Position numbers and translations under genes: made by a program. This document shows positions 36,280 to 48,339 of a stretch of 64,000 nt of DNA, piece after piece. This stretch comes from Mactra quadrangularis. Taxonomy: Eukaryota; Mollusca; Bivalvia; Venerida; Mactridae. How positions within the stretch are numbered: the stretch's first letter is position 1; each line of letters starts with the position of its first letter. The notes beneath the pieces are model-generated. The model was given only the letters and a program-made list of their open reading frames with translations, ran no database searches and was not told where the DNA came from. The stretch spans positions 17,071,592-17,135,591 of the forward strand of contig CM046295.1 of NCBI GenBank assembly GCA_025267735.1, given 5' to 3'.

Positions 36280-36589
36280 CCCTTAGACCTTTTTGTTACC
36301 TCTTGAAAACCCCTAAAAATAATTGTACTTATGTATTTACTATTTAACATGTGTTTGATAAATAAATAAAAAAAACATTGAATGTGAGTTTATATATATG
36401 TTTTTTTTAAAGTAAGTTACAAATGTATTAAATAATCTTATTGAGCCCCTTCTGGGACCCCCATTCCTCGTGACACTATAAAATCTGATACACACTCAGG
36501 TAAGTTCCATAACAAACGGAACAATATCTTTGAATCCCAACCAACGACATATCTGGAAAAGAAAGAAAAAATAAAATAAGTTTATAAGT

Positions 36590-36865
36590 TGGAGAAACTG
36601 TCCAGTGGTAGAACGCACTTAGGGATCGAGAAGTATATGATTCGAATCCTATTTGTTTCACAACTGATTTCTTTGAGCAAGAAATTTACCTTTATGCGAT
36701 TGCTTCACTCTCTACACAGGTGTAAATGGGAACTTGCGATGGTGGTATAATTCCGTTGCGCAAATATGTCAGCCGCACTAAACGGATTAAAAAAACTCCC
36801 CAGTGAGATTGATAGATAGATACCAGTAGCCTGATGACAAGAGGTAATAGATGTAAAGTCGGTGC
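36590..36865 (+). mobile_element. SINE family C
   Basis: Head TGTCCAGTGGTAGAACGCAC (A box) and GATTCGAATCC (B box), then ATTTCTTTGAGCAAGAAATT, and a 3' part with CCAGTGAGATTGATAGATAG. The 3' part matches, in reverse, CTATCTATCAATCTACCTGG at about 41410, showing that both are full-length copies of about 265 bp. Confidence 0.75.
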
Positions 36866-38379
36866 ACGTGCGTAGGCAAAACACTTTGAAATGCATTAAA
36901 TTTTTACATTACATACAATACACTAGAAAAGTTATTGAACAACAAAAAAATTACGGAAGTTACTAATTATGTATGCTTGTCACAAGTAATTTTACTATAA
37001 TAAAAGTTCATTCATGATTGCAACATAGTTTAAATCATATGTTGATAAACTAATTGATGTTGATTTTATAATTTATAGTTCGAACAAAAAAAAAACAACA
37101 ACAAATATTGAAAACCAAGAGTCTCATGCCAGAGAAAAAAATGTTTTATTGTAGAAGAATTTGAAATTATACAAAAAGACAAATAAAGCTATTAATTGCT
37201 CGCGTAACCTAGTTTGTGACATATTGTTACTCATTTTAACAAGTTACTCGCTGAGGTGGAATTTCTTATAATTGTGTTATTGAAATCATGTGAAAGGTGA
37301 TTTAAAGCACTTGAGTGTTTCCGTACTTGACAAGCTGACTAAAAGTTTATTTTTGAGGTTTGTTTGAAACCTCTACCATTTAGGGTCAGATCTTGATGGA
37401 GTTATGTTTAGGTGTTATGCCCCTTTTATGTTTTACAAATATGAATATGTAACTTGTTTGACTGGTTTATATCCTATGAAAAATTAAGCCCTTTTTTGAA
37501 AGCATTTTTGTTTAAAGATAAGCCTTGCCATGAAAAAAACCACTCAAAAAGTCGAGTGCGCTGTTCTTGGGCTGTTCTTGGGCTGTTCTTGGATTGCTCT
37601 TGTCCTAGAAAAATGTCAGCTTTTTACTTTATTTGTAGAATTTATATCTGCCACACTGAATCCAAACATATAGTCATGTATATGAATATATAACAACAGT
37701 TTGAATTTGATTTCTACTGATACCATCTTAATACACTCCTTTCAGGACAGAAGTAACTTTCCTAGAAAGCAGTCAACGTTTTCTCCTTATTTAGTCATGT
37801 AGACTGAAACTAAAATTTATAGATCAAATAATAGATAACATTAGTTTCAGGATTATATTTATTGATACTGATCAATTTGATACTTGAAGAGATTGTATCG
37901 CAGGTGTAGCTCTGGTACTATCATGATTTCAGCAACAAATCTCAAGTTGTTTACTTCAAATCTAATTAAATCTTAATGACAGTTTCGATATCTTAATGTC
38001 CGTTTCGATATTCAAGCGGTTGATGCGTGATGTGATTAGACACATTGCACTCTTGACAGAGTTTTAACCTCATTTGATTATTTAAGGTGCGTTATGAAGT
38101 GCTTAGATTTGCATCTTTGGCATACAACGAATTTTACCACTTTTCCCTTTAAAATTTCATTTCATTGTAATGACAGAAATGAGACAGTGTATTGCCTTTG
38201 TTTCTATTGTGCTCTGTGCCTTGCTGCAAACTCCAATAACCTTTTACAATAAAGAATTTGATTTTCTGTGGCAAAATTAGGCATTGTACTGTTTTGAAGT
38301 ACTCAATGATCCAATATGAGTGATTTCCTTTTAGCCAGATTTTTTAACGAAAAAAAAAGGCCTATAGTTTGGCGAAACT
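36866..38379. other. AT-rich intergenic stretch
   Basis: No exon or RNA gene recognised. TTGGGCTGTTCTTGGGCTG (about 37567) is a three-copy 12-bp direct repeat. ORFs here are short and without similarity. Confidence 0.5.
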
Positions 38380-38525
38380 TGGACAGGCGGTCGGGCGGGT
38401 GTCCGGTGTTGTTACAATTGTGTTAAAGTTTTCCTTTACCATATATTTCTGACATGTATTGCCAGATCTTTATGAAACTTCATACAATGATAACCATGTG
38501 ATGTACAGAAAGTAACTACAACTCC
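38380..38525 (+). repeat. Dispersed repeat, plus copy
   Basis: Contains CGGTCGGGCGGG, ACAATTGTGTTAAAGTTTTC, CTTTACCATATATTT and ATGAAACTTCATACAATGAT in the same order as the minus-strand copy at 34545-34700. Confidence 0.7.
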
Positions 38526-40265
38526 ACCTGCCTTTATTGTGGATTATTTCTCTTTGCAATATTGTAATTTACAAATCCATATATAGGCTGAAAGATCTAT
38601 CTATTCCGCACAAAATGATCAGTATTAGAAATAAAGTTACGTTACTTATAAGAAAATAAATTTCGATTGAAAGTTCCTATCATAAAAACTTCCATGTATG
38701 TAACTTTCACTGAAATGGGCTGAACAATGATTGCGTAAAAACAATAAAATGTCGGCAGTAGGAAGATAGGCATTTTGTCACGTGACTTTTGCCCATTGCT
38801 TCCAAATACAATACAATGAACCAATCCACGACGAGGGATGCTCAGGATGACAATAACAGAAACCATTGTGATATGTTTTACGAGTGCCCAAGTTGTTGGT
38901 GAATGATTTACCTAGTGGCGGTGGCTTATCCGCCATGCTGATTGTGTTAAAATGAATTACACAAATTTTATTTTCAATACTGCCTATCCCTGAAATGGAT
39001 TGTCTCATTTATAATTTTTACCCAAATACGTCCTGTTATTTTGTACGCACTATACTCAGGAGTCTATGTGTTTCACTTTATTGGTAAATGAAAATCTTAA
39101 AGGTACAGGTCGTATTCTAGGTCATGCATGTTTTTGTACTTTAAACAATGGACTTGTCCATTATAAAGGCGAACAAGCTGATGCATTTTTCTGGTTAAAA
39201 CATTGATATTCAAAATTTATTTAAAATATTGAAAATGCATAATATAAATTTTAAATAATGACATGTTTTTAAAATAAGAGTAAACTTACTTAACTACAAA
39301 ATTGTAAAAATTATTTGTCCCTAAATATTGGTGTGTAATGAAACTGGCTATGTTTAAATACGCAATGTTTACGTGGTCGACTTGTACTCATTCACAGTTT
39401 TAAACATAAATATCAACTTTTTCCTAAACTATCAAAATTGTATGGAACAATTTTTTGAAGCTCGAAAGTAGTGTTCTGATAATGACATGTTTAGTGCAAA
39501 CGGACATACAAATATACCCGGTATGTAACGGTATAGACCATTTCAGTGCTTTTTGTGACTATTATTGCATATGTCTTGCAATCTACATGTCAGTTTGTCT
39601 TCAAATACTAAGAATTCAATTTTGACACAATTACAGACAATGAATAGTATTTTTAATATATAGAACAATCTTACCCAAATCTGTGAACTAGTACCTTTAA
39701 ATAACAAGTTTTTGTCAACTGACTTATGGAAGGCGCTGGACTAGTCTGGATTACCTGCCCCTTACTACTATCGTTATCGGGTCAGGCAAGCCGTAACCAT
39801 GGCGGTCTCCACAGTTATTATTCAAGTATTACGTTTTCTTAATCTTGCATGATCATTTGCTGACGATAGTTACTTAAGTAGGAGTTCGGTACTATATAGG
39901 TCAGTCGATTTCGATTTTTCTGATTACACGTATATTTAGCGAAGAATTAACAAAAACATGTTTCAAGTGAACACTATTCGGACGTGGATTAGTTTCGTTA
40001 GAATTTCGGATACTTTATTTAACATAAATGTCCACTGTAACTCGTGTACAATGATCCTTTGATTTAAGCCTGTGTAGTGAGAATTGTTCATTTAAAAACA
40101 TATTTATCCAATACCTAATTCATTACATCGGTCGCGGCCATGATCATGCTTTGCCTGACGTACTTTTACCTGTCAAAGTACGACTGGGAACTAGACAAGG
40201 CGATGGACTAGCAATCAAGCTCAAAATAACATTCGAGTTACGTTGAGGCTGTGAGTGCAGATTAA
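38526..40265. other. Intergenic stretch downstream of the dehydrogenase gene
   Basis: No convincing exon on either strand. A fragment near 38810-38860 (CCACGACGAGGGATGCTCAG) resembles, inverted, the one near 54550 (GAGCGTCCCTCGTCGTGGAT), so it is probably repeat-derived. Confidence 0.45.
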
Positions 40266-43097
40266 TTAGTGATAAAACAGGATTAAGTAAAAGAGCTTTC
40301 GGATTGAATTGCAGAAAACAGGAACGAACCTTGTTTTAGGATATCTAGAAGTTATTGCATGGATGTAGGCACTAATTACTTTATTTAAATCTGATGACAT
40401 GATAAGTGTCAAGGCTTTTGTTGATTTTTCTGTCGCTGTAATATAAGATAAAATATATACATGCATTTGAAATATATTCATTGGACTTCACGTGATCTTT
40501 CGAATGTCAACAAACCCTCGTTTTTCGTCAAACTCTTACAACATCTAAAAATAGGAAAGATTTAAATACAGTGCATGGAATAACTCTTTCATTTCTTTAT
40601 CCGAACATGTCCGAGTCAGACTGTGAGTTGTAATTCAGGGGCGAATTCAGGATTTTTTTCTAGGGGGGGGGTCCAAACTTTTTAGGGGGGGGGGGGTGTT
40701 CCAAACTTGATGATAAAACTACATAACTATTAAATCTATATTAATCACCTAGAAAAGTTGCTTCATGATACTTAAAAATGACTTACAGTCAAGAAAATAC
40801 ACAAATAGACAGGTACGTTTTGGAAATTCTAGGGGGGTCCGGACCCCCCTGATCACCACTGGATCCGCCTATGTAACTGTTTACTCTGAAGCCTCTACAC
40901 AAATATTTTAGCACATGACCTAGTTTATCGCTCGATCCAATTTATTGTACAGAAGATTTGGAGCTAATGATTTAACCTCAATTTGAAATCAATATTAGAT
41001 GAACTAAAAGATTGAGCATTGCATAAAACACGAATGTCATTAAAGCGGTACAATGTGGACGAATTAACGTAGAAAAATATCCAAATCGTGAATATGTGGA
41101 CGAATAAACTTAGAAATATTTATTTCAACTTACTTATTTCTAGATATGATTTCCCATAATACCTCTGTACTTCCGGTGAAGCTTCATTGAAAGCTTTATT
41201 CATCGACAGTGAGAGTTGACTCTCCTCAACTATTCCTGTGCGAAAATATCCTGGCTCTATCAAATGTACTGTGACACCTGTTCTAAATAACTCTCGTCTG
41301 CAAACATTGAATTAAAACAAAAGTAAACAATCATTTACAATTTTATAGCCTATATGTAATGCTTAAGCACGTTTATTGACTTTACGGCCATTACCCTGGT
41401 CATCGGGCAACTGGTATCTATCTATCAATCTACCTGGGAAGTCTTTCACTTCGCTTGGTGCAGCCAACGTATTGGTGCAATGCAAATGTATATATTCTAA
41501 AAGTATCCATTTTCACCTTAGTTATGTAATATAATTATTCACCAAATTTATAACTCCTGCTCAAAGAAATTAGCAGTGCCTATAGTGTAGGGTTCGAACC
41601 CAGGCCCTCTCGATCCCTAAACACGTCCTTCCACTGGATTACTGCTGAGAAATCCTCATCTCAACAAGCTTGCGAGATTTTAACTGAGGGAGGAAACTCT
41701 TGTTTACTAAGGGAAGTAACTCTTAACTGATTGGAATCAAATTTCTACACAGGGAAGTAACTCTTTGGAATACTGTGCTTACCTTAGCTGATCCGAGAAA
41801 CCTTCTACACCAAATTTAGAGGCAGAGTACCCTGCTGTTGACACAGCAAATCTTCCCATGATGCTTGCCATGTTTATAACACGACCTCTCTCTTTCCTTA
41901 CTAAGGGAAGTAACTCTTTAGTCACATACATAACTCCTAGCAAGTTGACTTCAACCACAGTTCTCATACTTTTATTTGACATCCATTCTGTAGGGGCTAT
42001 AGGACCGGAGATACCTGCGTTGTTTACTATAGCCCATAAACCTATATAATATATAGAGTAGCATTAATTAACAATGATTAGAAGCCACCCGGCTATCCCA
42101 GTTGGTAGCACGCAAGACTACTGATCGTGGGGTCTTGGGTTTGATTCCCGTGCGGGGTATACTTTCGTGGAGCTTGGTCATGAAATTATTTCTACAGCCA
42201 TTCTCCCTTCTTAAAATGATGTTTAATTATGTAGGGCAGTTGTCAGTCACTGACGAAAGTATGCGCTTAGTAGTTGGTTGACAGAGAAATCCAGAGATTT
42301 AGCCTTTCCAGGAGAAGTGGGTAGGTTGATTGACCGCCGTTATATGACCTATACAATGTGTTGATATGGCGTTAAACCTAACAAAAACAATCAAACAAAC
42401 AAACAATGATTAGAAGTTTGATATTGGTATTTGAAGACGTTGTTTCAGTCACATATCGCTTGCAGGCTTGATCAGAATATTAACTCTTAATTGACGACGA
42501 TCCGTTTTCTCATAATGGATACAAATCTAGAAATCTTGACGATTTTAAGATCAGCAAATTGCAGTTAAAGATGGTACTGTCCTGTCACTAGGTAAAATAA
42601 TGACAGAACGTTGTTTTAATTATATACATGCACATATTTATATATAGATCTATTATATAAAATTAATTTTGCTGCGCCTTTGGGATATCAGATTGGAAAT
42701 TCTACGCAAAGAAAACTGCTCCACGGACCCTGGTACAACCCTTCAGTAGAAAAATATTACCTCTATTTTTAGGAAGTATTTTTTCAATTTGTTTTCTCGC
42801 TGTCTCTATATTAGATTCATCACACACATTTAACACAAGTGTTTCTAAACGATCAGAACACAGTTTCTTTAATTCTTGACAACTTGATGACGTCATACAT
42901 CCAGCGATCACGTGACATCCTAGATTATCCAATCGTTGAGCTAGTATTCTTCCAAACCCGGTATCACATCCGGTTATAAACACATATCTGTTGCTATAAC
43001 TTCCTATTTTCAATTTTCTCACGAACCATCGAATGGTTAGAAATAAAATAATTGGCGTTATGACGTATTGAAGATCTATATTTAATTCTAGCTTCAT
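40266..43097 (-). CDS. Short-chain dehydrogenase, retinol/steroid dehydrogenase (SDR9C-like) type, four exons
   Basis: Minus-strand exons 42761-43097, 41783-42041, 41134-41297 and 40266-40435 join with matching phases (1, 2, 1) and GT-AG ends into 930 nt, 309 aa, about the usual family length. These enzymes oxidise or reduce retinoids or steroids with NAD(P) at the ER membrane. Seen in order: hydrophobic N-terminal anchor (about 10-25), cofactor loop TGCDTGFG (about 43-50), NNAG, a conserved Asn in EVNLLG, Ser in MASIMGR, catalytic YSASK, PGYFRT, and the family-typical C-terminal AITSRYPKTRF. All catalytic residues are present, so it looks functional. An acceptor (TGATTTCAG, exon from 43156) before the ATG implies a 5' untranslated exon upstream. 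Introns hold a terminal-inverted-repeat element, a family C SINE and a family A SINE. The substrate cannot be fixed from sequence. A beta-hydroxybutyrate dehydrogenase-like role is the alternative. Confidence 0.9.
40636..40872. mobile_element. Non-autonomous terminal-inverted-repeat element in the last dehydrogenase intron
   Basis: Left end CAGGGGCGAATTCAGGA and right end CACTGGATCCGCCTA are imperfect inverted repeats. Runs of G then GGGGGGTCCGGACCCCCCTG lie inside. The interior matches, in reverse, the element at 52257-52535. The CAGGGGCG ends suggest an hAT-type MITE. A TGTAA word near both flanks could be part of the target duplication. Confidence 0.65.
41400..41652 (-). mobile_element. 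SINE family C in the dehydrogenase gene
   Basis: On the minus strand: AATCCAGTGGAAGGACGTGT (A box), GGGTTCGAACCC (B box), CTTTGAGCAGGAGTTATAAA, and 3' part CCAGGTAGATTGATAGATAG. It lies between exons two and three. Confidence 0.75.
42071..42416 (+). mobile_element. SINE family A with 14-bp target-site duplication
   Basis: ACAATGATTAGAAG occurs at 42071-42084 and at 42403-42416, flanking a full family A copy (CCACCCGGCTATCCCAGTTG head, GGGTTTGATTCCCG B box, tail GGCGTTAAACCTAACAAAAA then CAAA units). The perfect duplication shows it arrived by LINE-type retrotransposition and fixes the element ends at 42085 and 42402. It lies in intron one of the dehydrogenase gene. Confidence 0.95.
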
Positions 43098-43099
43098 TA

Positions 43100-43124
43100 T
43101 GACGTCACTAATTTTATGACGTCA
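43100..43124. promoter_or_regulatory. Pair of TGACGTCA (CRE/ATF-type) palindromes in the dehydrogenase 5' UTR
   Basis: TGACGTCA at 43100-43107 and 43117-43124, 17 bp apart, directly before the start codon and within the presumed second exon. The spacing and flanks (ATGACGTCACT then ATGACGTCAC) match the pair at 33546-33570. bZIP regulation is possible. Shared repeat origin is the alternative. Confidence 0.35.
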
Positions 43125-43159
43125 CCGGAGTTACAAAGTAAATTAATTCTGCTGATCTG

Positions 43160-44019
43160 AAATCAAATAAAGAATCGTGGTACAGTTTTAGTAGCACCGT
43201 TCCATCGGAACTATCAGTACTTTGATTTAAGTAAAGTAAAACGCTGTGTTACAAAAATACGCCCTTTGATTGTACTAAAAATAACTCATTCTTTTTTTGT
43301 ATGACCTTAGCATGCGGAGTGTATATACATGTACAATATAAACTTGCATAGCTTTGAGATAACTCACCCGTGTATCTACATATAAGTTAAATTTGTATAC
43401 AAACTCCCTCTTATATATGTTTGATGGTACATGCTTATAAAATGTGAATACACTACTAACAACAATGTACTTATGTCGATAAGTATTAACCTAGCATTCA
43501 ATGCGCATTTCGAAGTTTACGTAAATCTACGTTTAGAACTAAAATCAACGCTCACTTTGTTATTTGTGTTAATGTTTAAAACCAACATTTTGGTCATTTC
43601 ATATAAGCGAGCATCAGGTAAAAACTAACATACATGTATTACAATTTCAAACGGAAATTAATTGTATGCATTGCCAAGTTCAATACGTCTAGATCTAATT
43701 AAATATAAATAGGCCTACCTGAGAGAGATGAACGATCTGTACAGTTATAATCTTAAATAGAAATCCTGAGTATAATAACAATGTTAGACATGTTACTGTG
43801 TACTAATAATTGTAAGATTTAACCTACATTTAGATTATCTGTTGTAACACTCTATTTAAAATCTGAGATATTTTTTTAGCTCGCACTCTCGATCGTCTTA
43901 CATCTGACAAGCTCGCGGTACCTATAGGCCTAGGTCACGTTCAGTTTACCTTTGCTTTGACTTAAGGATAACTAATGAATTATTTTTGTACACTTGTTAG
44001 CGAACGTTACGGATACGGA
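43160..44019. other. Intergenic stretch upstream of the dehydrogenase gene
   Basis: It should contain the dehydrogenase's first untranslated exon and promoter, but I cannot place them. No coding exon recognised. Confidence 0.4.
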
Positions 44020-44023
44020 ACTA

Positions 44024-44150
44024 CTCAACCCGTAGACAACTCAACCCATGGATAACTCAATCCAAAGTTGGGACAACTCAAACCGTTAGTAGTGTATTGA
44101 GTTTTCTCGGGATAAGTTATCTTTGGGTTGAGTTATCCCGACCCTAACGT
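44024..44150. repeat. Short imperfect repeats of ACAACTCAACCC in both orientations
   Basis: ACTACTCAACCCGTAGACAA, ACAACTCAACCCATGGATAA and GGACAACTCAAACCG are direct repeats, and TTTGGGTTGAGTTATCCCG is an inverted copy, so the stretch can fold back. Probably an eroded repeat element. Confidence 0.55.
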
Positions 44151-44261
44151 TACAAAACGTTTCGGGACGTTCAGGGTAATTAAACACGCTGCAGATAAAG
44201 ATGCTAATCAGAAGCTACCATATTAATTTTTTGTGCATTTGTATAATTCGTTCAGTAACTC

Positions 44262-44500
44262 TGATCTGTAGCGCAGTTGGTAACGTGCCGAGATTTCAAA
44301 TCTACTTTCAACAAGGGGGTATGGGTTCGAATCCCATCCGGGGCGGTTACACATTTCCATAAAAATCAACAAAAATATCAATTTTTCTCAATAATTAAGG
44401 TATATAGAGAAGTTTCTGACCTACTTCTGGAAGGGTAGGTGAGTACTGGTTATAAACAAGCGTCCAGGAAAGCTAGATTCTAGTTGAGCTAGCTACTACA
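44262..44500 (+). mobile_element. SINE family B
   Basis: Head GATCTGTAGCGCAGTTGGTA (A box) and GGGTTCGAATCCCATCC (B box), body GAGAAGTTTCTGACC, GTGAGTACTGGTTATAAACA and GTCCAGGAAAGCTAGATTC. The longer anticodon region and attached body show it is a SINE, not a tRNA gene. Confidence 0.8.
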
Positions 44501-44864
44501 TGTATAACCTGATTGAAGCGGTTACTTTTCATCACTGACTACTAAATGCAGGTTATACTGTATACTAGACTAGAAGTTAAACCTTGGCCTTACATCACAG
44601 TAGATCTATACTGTGTTATATGCAATGATAAACGTATGGTTATCAGGCAAATCGAGATATAAAATCAAAGCACTGAATGCAATGAATGAAACAATGAAAC
44701 AAAATACTGCATTATAATAGACCATATCCGAACTCATATTTGTGGGAGTTTCCGATCGTTTGCAGGCGGATAAATTTTTTGTTACACATTATTGCTGAAA
44801 AGCACAAATAACGATATAAATCATATTGTCTTAGTACATATATTTTCATTGTGACTGTGGACGT

Positions 44865-45317
44865 CAGGGGCGTAGCAAAGGCTTTTTAATGTGTACGCAG
44901 AATTCTAGGGGTTCAAGGGCATGCCCCCCCCGGCCATTTGTTTTTCTGTAGATCATCTCAGGAGCGTTTTGGCAACTATTCAAAGAGTTTGTATATTTTT
45001 GTATAATTCATTACGGGCACTAATACAGGAAGATAACATTCGTACCAATTATCATTCTTTTCCAACCAGCGTTCAAAGAATTATATAGTCTGGAGTCAAA
45101 GACAAACAACGAGGCAAACTCGACTCCCAAAAGGCAAGTCCCATTGAAACGTAACTTGACATAAGGTTGGTAAAATAACGAGCAGTTTTGTTTCACACAC
45201 TCCTATCCCCCTCAGGCCTAAGTTTTTATTGCATTGTTTTTTGCTTTTTTATTTTTAGGATTTCCTAGATCAATGTGTACGCAGCTGCTGCTCTGCGTAA
45301 TGGTAGCTACGCGCCTG
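44865..45317. mobile_element. Non-autonomous terminal-inverted-repeat element
   Basis: CAGGGGCGTAGC at 44865-44876 pairs with GCTACGCGCCTG at 45306-45317 (11 of 12). Subterminal AATGTGTACGCAG occurs near both ends. Probably an hAT-type MITE. No coding frame, and the target duplication is not clear. Confidence 0.65.
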
Positions 45318-45984
45318 AACGTTTGTTTTGATCGTAGAAGAAAACACTAATATTTGAATTCCGGTTAAAGTCTATTTAATCAATATAACATTAAATACTG
45401 AAGGTCAATTGTAAAATATTTTGTGCAGAGGATTCAAAGTTAGTAATTTAAATTCACAAAGGCCAACATTGGAATTTTAGAAAAAGAAAGCTAAACATTA
45501 TTTTAAAGCACTATTCGATTACCTGTTATGTTATGCTGGCTAAACTAAGTATTTAGCTCTATGTTTGTGACGATAAAAAATGATATAAACTCACGTTTGA
45601 ATTTTCTTGTTTATGTGTTAAGCTGGCATAACAATGCCATTTTTACGCAAATAGTCCTAAAAGATGGTTACGTTTTGGATGATTTTTAGTGCATTTGGTG
45701 GATATTTGTTATGCCGGCCTAACCAAAAAGTACAAAAATCATCAAAAATATTAATCAATATTGGTAGAAAAACACAGTTTTTAAAATGGACAGCATTCTG
45801 CTATATAGGATTGACTGGTACAAAAATCGACGATACATTTATAAGTGGTAGGTTACAATCATAAAATCACATAACTTTATACCAGGAAAATATCAAGTCC
45901 ATTATACGACGTAGGTCTACTTAATTCCAAATTTCAATGTACTTGTATACGACCTCGTGCGTGCATCACCGTTTGCCGGTCATG
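45318..45984. other. AT-rich spacer, nothing recognised
   Basis: A 66-codon frame at 45664-45864 has no family similarity. Its GCCGGCCTAACCAAAAAG resembles nearby AGCTGGCATAACAATGCC words only loosely. Confidence 0.4.
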
Positions 45985-46195
45985 GTGGAGGGAAATTAAA
46001 TAAGCCTGACCTCATGGGTACCCCCGAAATCGCAAACATTTCTTATAAATGTTGAAAGTCAAACACTCCCAAGTTATTATGATTATTATCTATAGTGGGG
46101 GGAAATTAAATAAGCCTGACCTAATGGGTAAATCTTTACAAGAAATCGCCAGCATTTCTTCTTAATGTTGAAATGTATATCTTTAAGGAAAGTTA
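45985..46195. repeat. Two-copy tandem duplication, 110-bp period
   Basis: GGGAAATTAAATAAGCCTGA occurs in both copies (starting 45985 and 46095), each followed by ATGGGTA and AATCGC(A/C)A(A/G)CATTTCTT. Copies have diverged. Confidence 0.8.
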
Positions 46196-46590
46196 TTGTA
46201 TCATCTTTTAAAAACATCAGCTGTGAGATCCGGGTTTACATTATGAAAGCTTGTCTTGTAGCACAATTTATAGAATAGATACATTGTAATTGTTTATCTT
46301 GGTGTATGATCGATTTTTATTTCACGAGTGGGCTAAGGATGCAAGATATATTGTCCTCAGCTCACGAGTGAATTTAATAGATCTAGGATCGAAATAAACA
46401 TATTTTCTGTTTAGTATATTGAAGCTATAAACTGGCGTTATTTAATATAAAAGTCTGACATGTCTTCAAAACGGCGCTTCCATAGTGAAAATAAATTACA
46501 CCGATAAATGCCGGTATTCCGCTGGAAAGCTTATAATAAAATGAATAATTCGACGATAATTTCCAAAAGGAGTTCTGACGTACTTATCAC

Positions 46591-46686
46591 CTTCTTGTAT
46601 GCTAATGTCTCTGGATACTCTAGACCCTTACACATACTCTGAACTAGCTCCCTTGCTTCTATCATACTTATATATTCCTCGATCAT
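46591..46686 (-). CDS. Possible coding exon of an unidentified gene
   Basis: On the minus strand an ATG at 46686 opens 32 codons that read like real protein (MIEEYISMIEARELVQSMCK and on to LAYKK) and end at a good donor, AAG|GTGATAAG, in phase 0. Codon use and absence of low complexity support coding. I do not recognise the protein and could not find a following exon. It might belong to a gene running left between 43160 and 46590, or be a decayed fragment. Confidence 0.35.
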
Positions 46687-46744
46687 GTTTTGAAAGAAAT
46701 ATAAATTAAATCAGCCCATATTTTTTACTGTGTTGAACGCCGTG

Positions 46745-47005
46745 TCAACACAATTTAGATCATTTTGCGAGGGCAAGTGCACCTTACCTAGCTTTCCTGG
46801 ACCATTGTCTAAAACCAGTACTCACAAGACCGGAAACTTCTCCATTTTATCTAATCAATAGAGGAAAATTGACATTATTGTTAAATTTTCATGGAAGGGT
46901 TTAACCTCCCCGGGTGGGATTCGAACAGGACCCCCTTCGGGACACGAGGTTCCAAATCCCGGCGCGCAACCAACTGCTACAAATTTTGGCACAGCTGTCA
47001 AGGCC
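46745..47005 (-). mobile_element. SINE family B
   Basis: On the minus strand: head TTGGTTGCGCGCCGGGATTT, B box GGGTTCGAATCCCACCC-like (here CCTGTTCGAATCCCACCC), body GAGAAGTTTCCGGTCTTGTG, GTCCAGGAAAGCTAGGTAAG, and the 3' end GTGTTGACACGGCGTTCAAC. The 3' end shows that family B shares the GGCGTT tail motif with family A. Confidence 0.78.
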
Positions 47006-48339
47006 AAACTTTTGACCTACATTTTAACCAATACAATTTGTTCTGCTATAAATTTTTGTCCAATGAAATCCACTTCCGGTGTAGGAAAATGAATACAATG
47101 TATAATATGATTGGTTATTTGTGATAAAACAGTAGCGCAGCACGAAGAGTAGTTGCTGACTATTTACTCTGTAAAATATGGGTTACTCACAATTCTAATT
47201 GATTAGGCCATGCCAAATTAGAATTCTGTTAAGCGTCAACTCAAATTTGAAAAACCTAGGTACCTATTCACAAAAACACACAAACCGAAAAAGAAAACAC
47301 AAGTATTTTTACGGCAAAACAATGCATTATATATTTTTTCAATGGAATAAAATCCTAATGATGTAAAGCAATGCTCTGAATCATTTATAAAATAACTAGT
47401 GCTTTTTCACGTAAAATATACATTGTATTAACGACGCGGTTATGATAAATTGTTTACGATGAATAGCGTCGTTGCCGAACATAACTTTCCCGAATTAGAT
47501 TGTCGTACCGAATCCCGGAACATTGGAATTATTTAAGAAAATTTTACCTAAATTTTGTTTTTTATTTTGATTGAGGACTCTAAAACCTATACGCACACGC
47601 GGACGCTTTACAAAATTCCGGTATGGCATGGCCTTATACATTCCTCGTGGTACGCTCCTGGTATCCTGGCGGTATTACTGAACAGCAACTATGACTATTT
47701 ATACTTTAAACAAACCGATCCCTGCATTGCGCCGAATATGTTTTGAAAGATATTTCTTGTTAAATGGTAAAAAGGTTATAACTACAAGTCTACAACATTA
47801 ATCATGAGTTTACAGGAACATTAACGCTATCATTGTCATTCATATTACGCTAGTCATCTCTGACACAACTTATCCAATGGTTTGAAACTACCCATAATAC
47901 AGTTTAAAATTTATTGTAAAAATATGTAAAGATGAAGATATTTTTCTTCGTCACAAGTTAAACATAAACTTAACGCTGAAATTTGGAGACTACACAATCA
48001 TTTTTTTTCACGCAAGAGGTACATGTATTTTGTATAGGACATTATACATGTATTTCGGTAGTACAATACGTTTAACTACTCACTTAACTTTCGCTCGCAA
48101 AATATTTTTGCAAAATCTTGCGACAAAAATATCGCTGTTCATGTTTTTTTAAATAGACTATATCCGGAATTCAAATAGTTGGGTTTTCCCCTCCGATAAA
48201 AACAAACTTTCACCATTACAATGAAAACACGCGTCAACTTAAATTTGATTAAACGCCTATTTCTATACTTCATATTCAACGGCGTAGTACAAAAAGATAG
48301 ATTATAGAAAATAAATAAGTAAAACCCTCCACCATAAAT
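47006..48339. other. AT-rich intergenic stretch
   Basis: No supported gene. A 63-codon frame at 47555-47746 has reasonable composition but no splice context or similarity that I recognise. Confidence 0.45.

Noticed and set aside
38642..39008. Minus-strand frames as a possible further dehydrogenase exon
   Set aside because: The dehydrogenase is already complete with a stop at 40266-40268, and these frames contain repeat words found elsewhere (near 54550).
44262..44345. Functional tRNA gene
   Set aside because: Good A and B boxes but an overlong anticodon region, and the SINE family B body is attached. The same applies to the heads at 35820, 50640 and 51815.
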